Of a stretch of DNA of 30,174 nt, positions 29,934-30,174 are shown piece by piece. Every line of letters begins with the position of its first letter. The stretch's first letter is position 1. The stretch is taken from positions 1 to 30,174 of the forward strand of contig JAFISE010000281.1 in assembly GCA_022560025.1 (NCBI GenBank), in the 5' to 3' direction. Source of the DNA: Stagonosporopsis chrysanthemi (Eukaryota; Ascomycota; Dothideomycetes; Pleosporales; Didymellaceae). The translations under genes and the position numbers were made by a program. Under the pieces are notes generated by a model. The model worked only from the letters and a program-made list of their open reading frames with translations, was not told the DNA's origin and did not search any database.

Positions 29934-30174
29934 TAGGCTGGCAAATGGGTAGGGGTTGGGTAGGGGTCGGGGTAGCACGTGACAGTACCTAACCCCTACC
30001 CAACCCCTACCCGCGCTAAGTCAATGCCAAGTGGGTAGGGGTTGGGTCGTCTCCACTCGGGGTAGGGGTTGGGTTGGGGTTGCTAAAAAATACACTAAAA
30101 ATTAGCTTTGCTAACTCTAACTATATATAGAAAAGATTTGCAGGATTCTAAATCTATTATTTTTTGAGAAAATA
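29934..30174. mobile_element. Possible terminus of a hAT-like element, continuing past the window
   Basis: The sequence from 29934 begins TAGGCTGGCAAATGGGTAGG, resembling the common plant/fungal hAT end (T/CAGGG.TGGCAAA..GGG), and it interrupts a telomere-like array mid-unit. G-rich subterminal repeats (GGGTAGGGGTTGGG) follow at 29947, 30033 and 30060, then an A/T-rich interior. Only one end is in the window, so the 8-bp target duplication and the transposase cannot be checked. Confidence 0.4.
29947..30012. repeat. 21-bp perfect inverted repeat, G-rich, with 24-nt loop
   Basis: The left arm 29947-29967 starts GGGTAGGGGTTGGG and is exactly complementary to the right arm 29992-30012. The loop contains CACGTG (29977-29982) and a second small GGTA/TACC pairing. 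The left arm also has four G-runs, so it can form either a long hairpin or a G-quadruplex. Confidence 0.85.

Overview
The window looks like a subtelomeric, transposon-rich, RIP-affected stretch of a filamentous ascomycete chromosome. A Dothideomycete (Pleosporales-like) host is my best guess, made from protein flavour and not from any search. The reasons are: short introns of about 45-67 bp with GTAAGT/GTATGT donors; a Zn2Cys6 regulator; a Tad1-like LINE; Tc1/mariner and pogo/Fot-like DNA transposons; many long frames broken only by nonsense codons of the kind CpA-to-TpA transitions produce; and a decayed RecQ 'telomere-linked helicase' (TLH) next to arrays of telomere-like CCCTAACCTAAG units at the right edge.

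Layout. 1-2056: a degenerate 17-bp tandem repeat, then a broken OrsD-like (DUF3505-type) gene whose 3' end is cut. 2057-6760, minus strand: a Tad1-like LINE (gag with CCHC knuckles; endonuclease, reverse transcriptase and the start of RNase H), itself cut at its 3' end. 6861-11215: a 4.36-kb segment bounded by 41-bp inverted repeats, holding an unknown nonsense-broken protein gene, a full-length Tc1/mariner transposase whose third catalytic residue is Glu-to-Lys, and a 50-residue secreted-peptide-like ORF. 11328-13449: the C-terminal part of a pogo-like transposase, a purine-rich tract, and an unrecognised basic-tailed ORF. 13450-15285: a second Tc1/mariner-type element with about 40-bp terminal inverted repeats and a truncated transposase.

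15937-20796 is the only stretch that looks like ordinary, intact host genes: a two-intron EamA/DMT-type transporter and a multi-intron Zn2Cys6/fungal_trans regulator, in tandem on the minus strand. It is followed by a remnant of the central part of a pogo transposase (22123-22494). That remnant stops where the C-terminal fragment at 12.1 kb starts, which hints at an inversion of about 10.4 kb.

23400-23515 is a two-copy ~50-bp repeat headed by an 18-bp palindrome. 23818-28310 is the TLH pseudogene: an OrsD-like zinc-finger module fused to a RecQ helicase, in one uninterrupted frame carrying 39 in-frame stops. A further OrsD-like fragment (28530-29258) leads into three copies of a 305-313-bp higher-order repeat made from the 3' end of that fragment plus telomere-like arrays. 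The window closes on what looks like the terminus of a hAT-like element with a 21-bp G-rich inverted repeat.

Functionally the window is mostly a graveyard. The transporter and regulator may still work and might regulate or serve one another. The TLH, LINE, pogo and Tc1 copies look inactive. All family calls come from motif reading by eye, without a database search.
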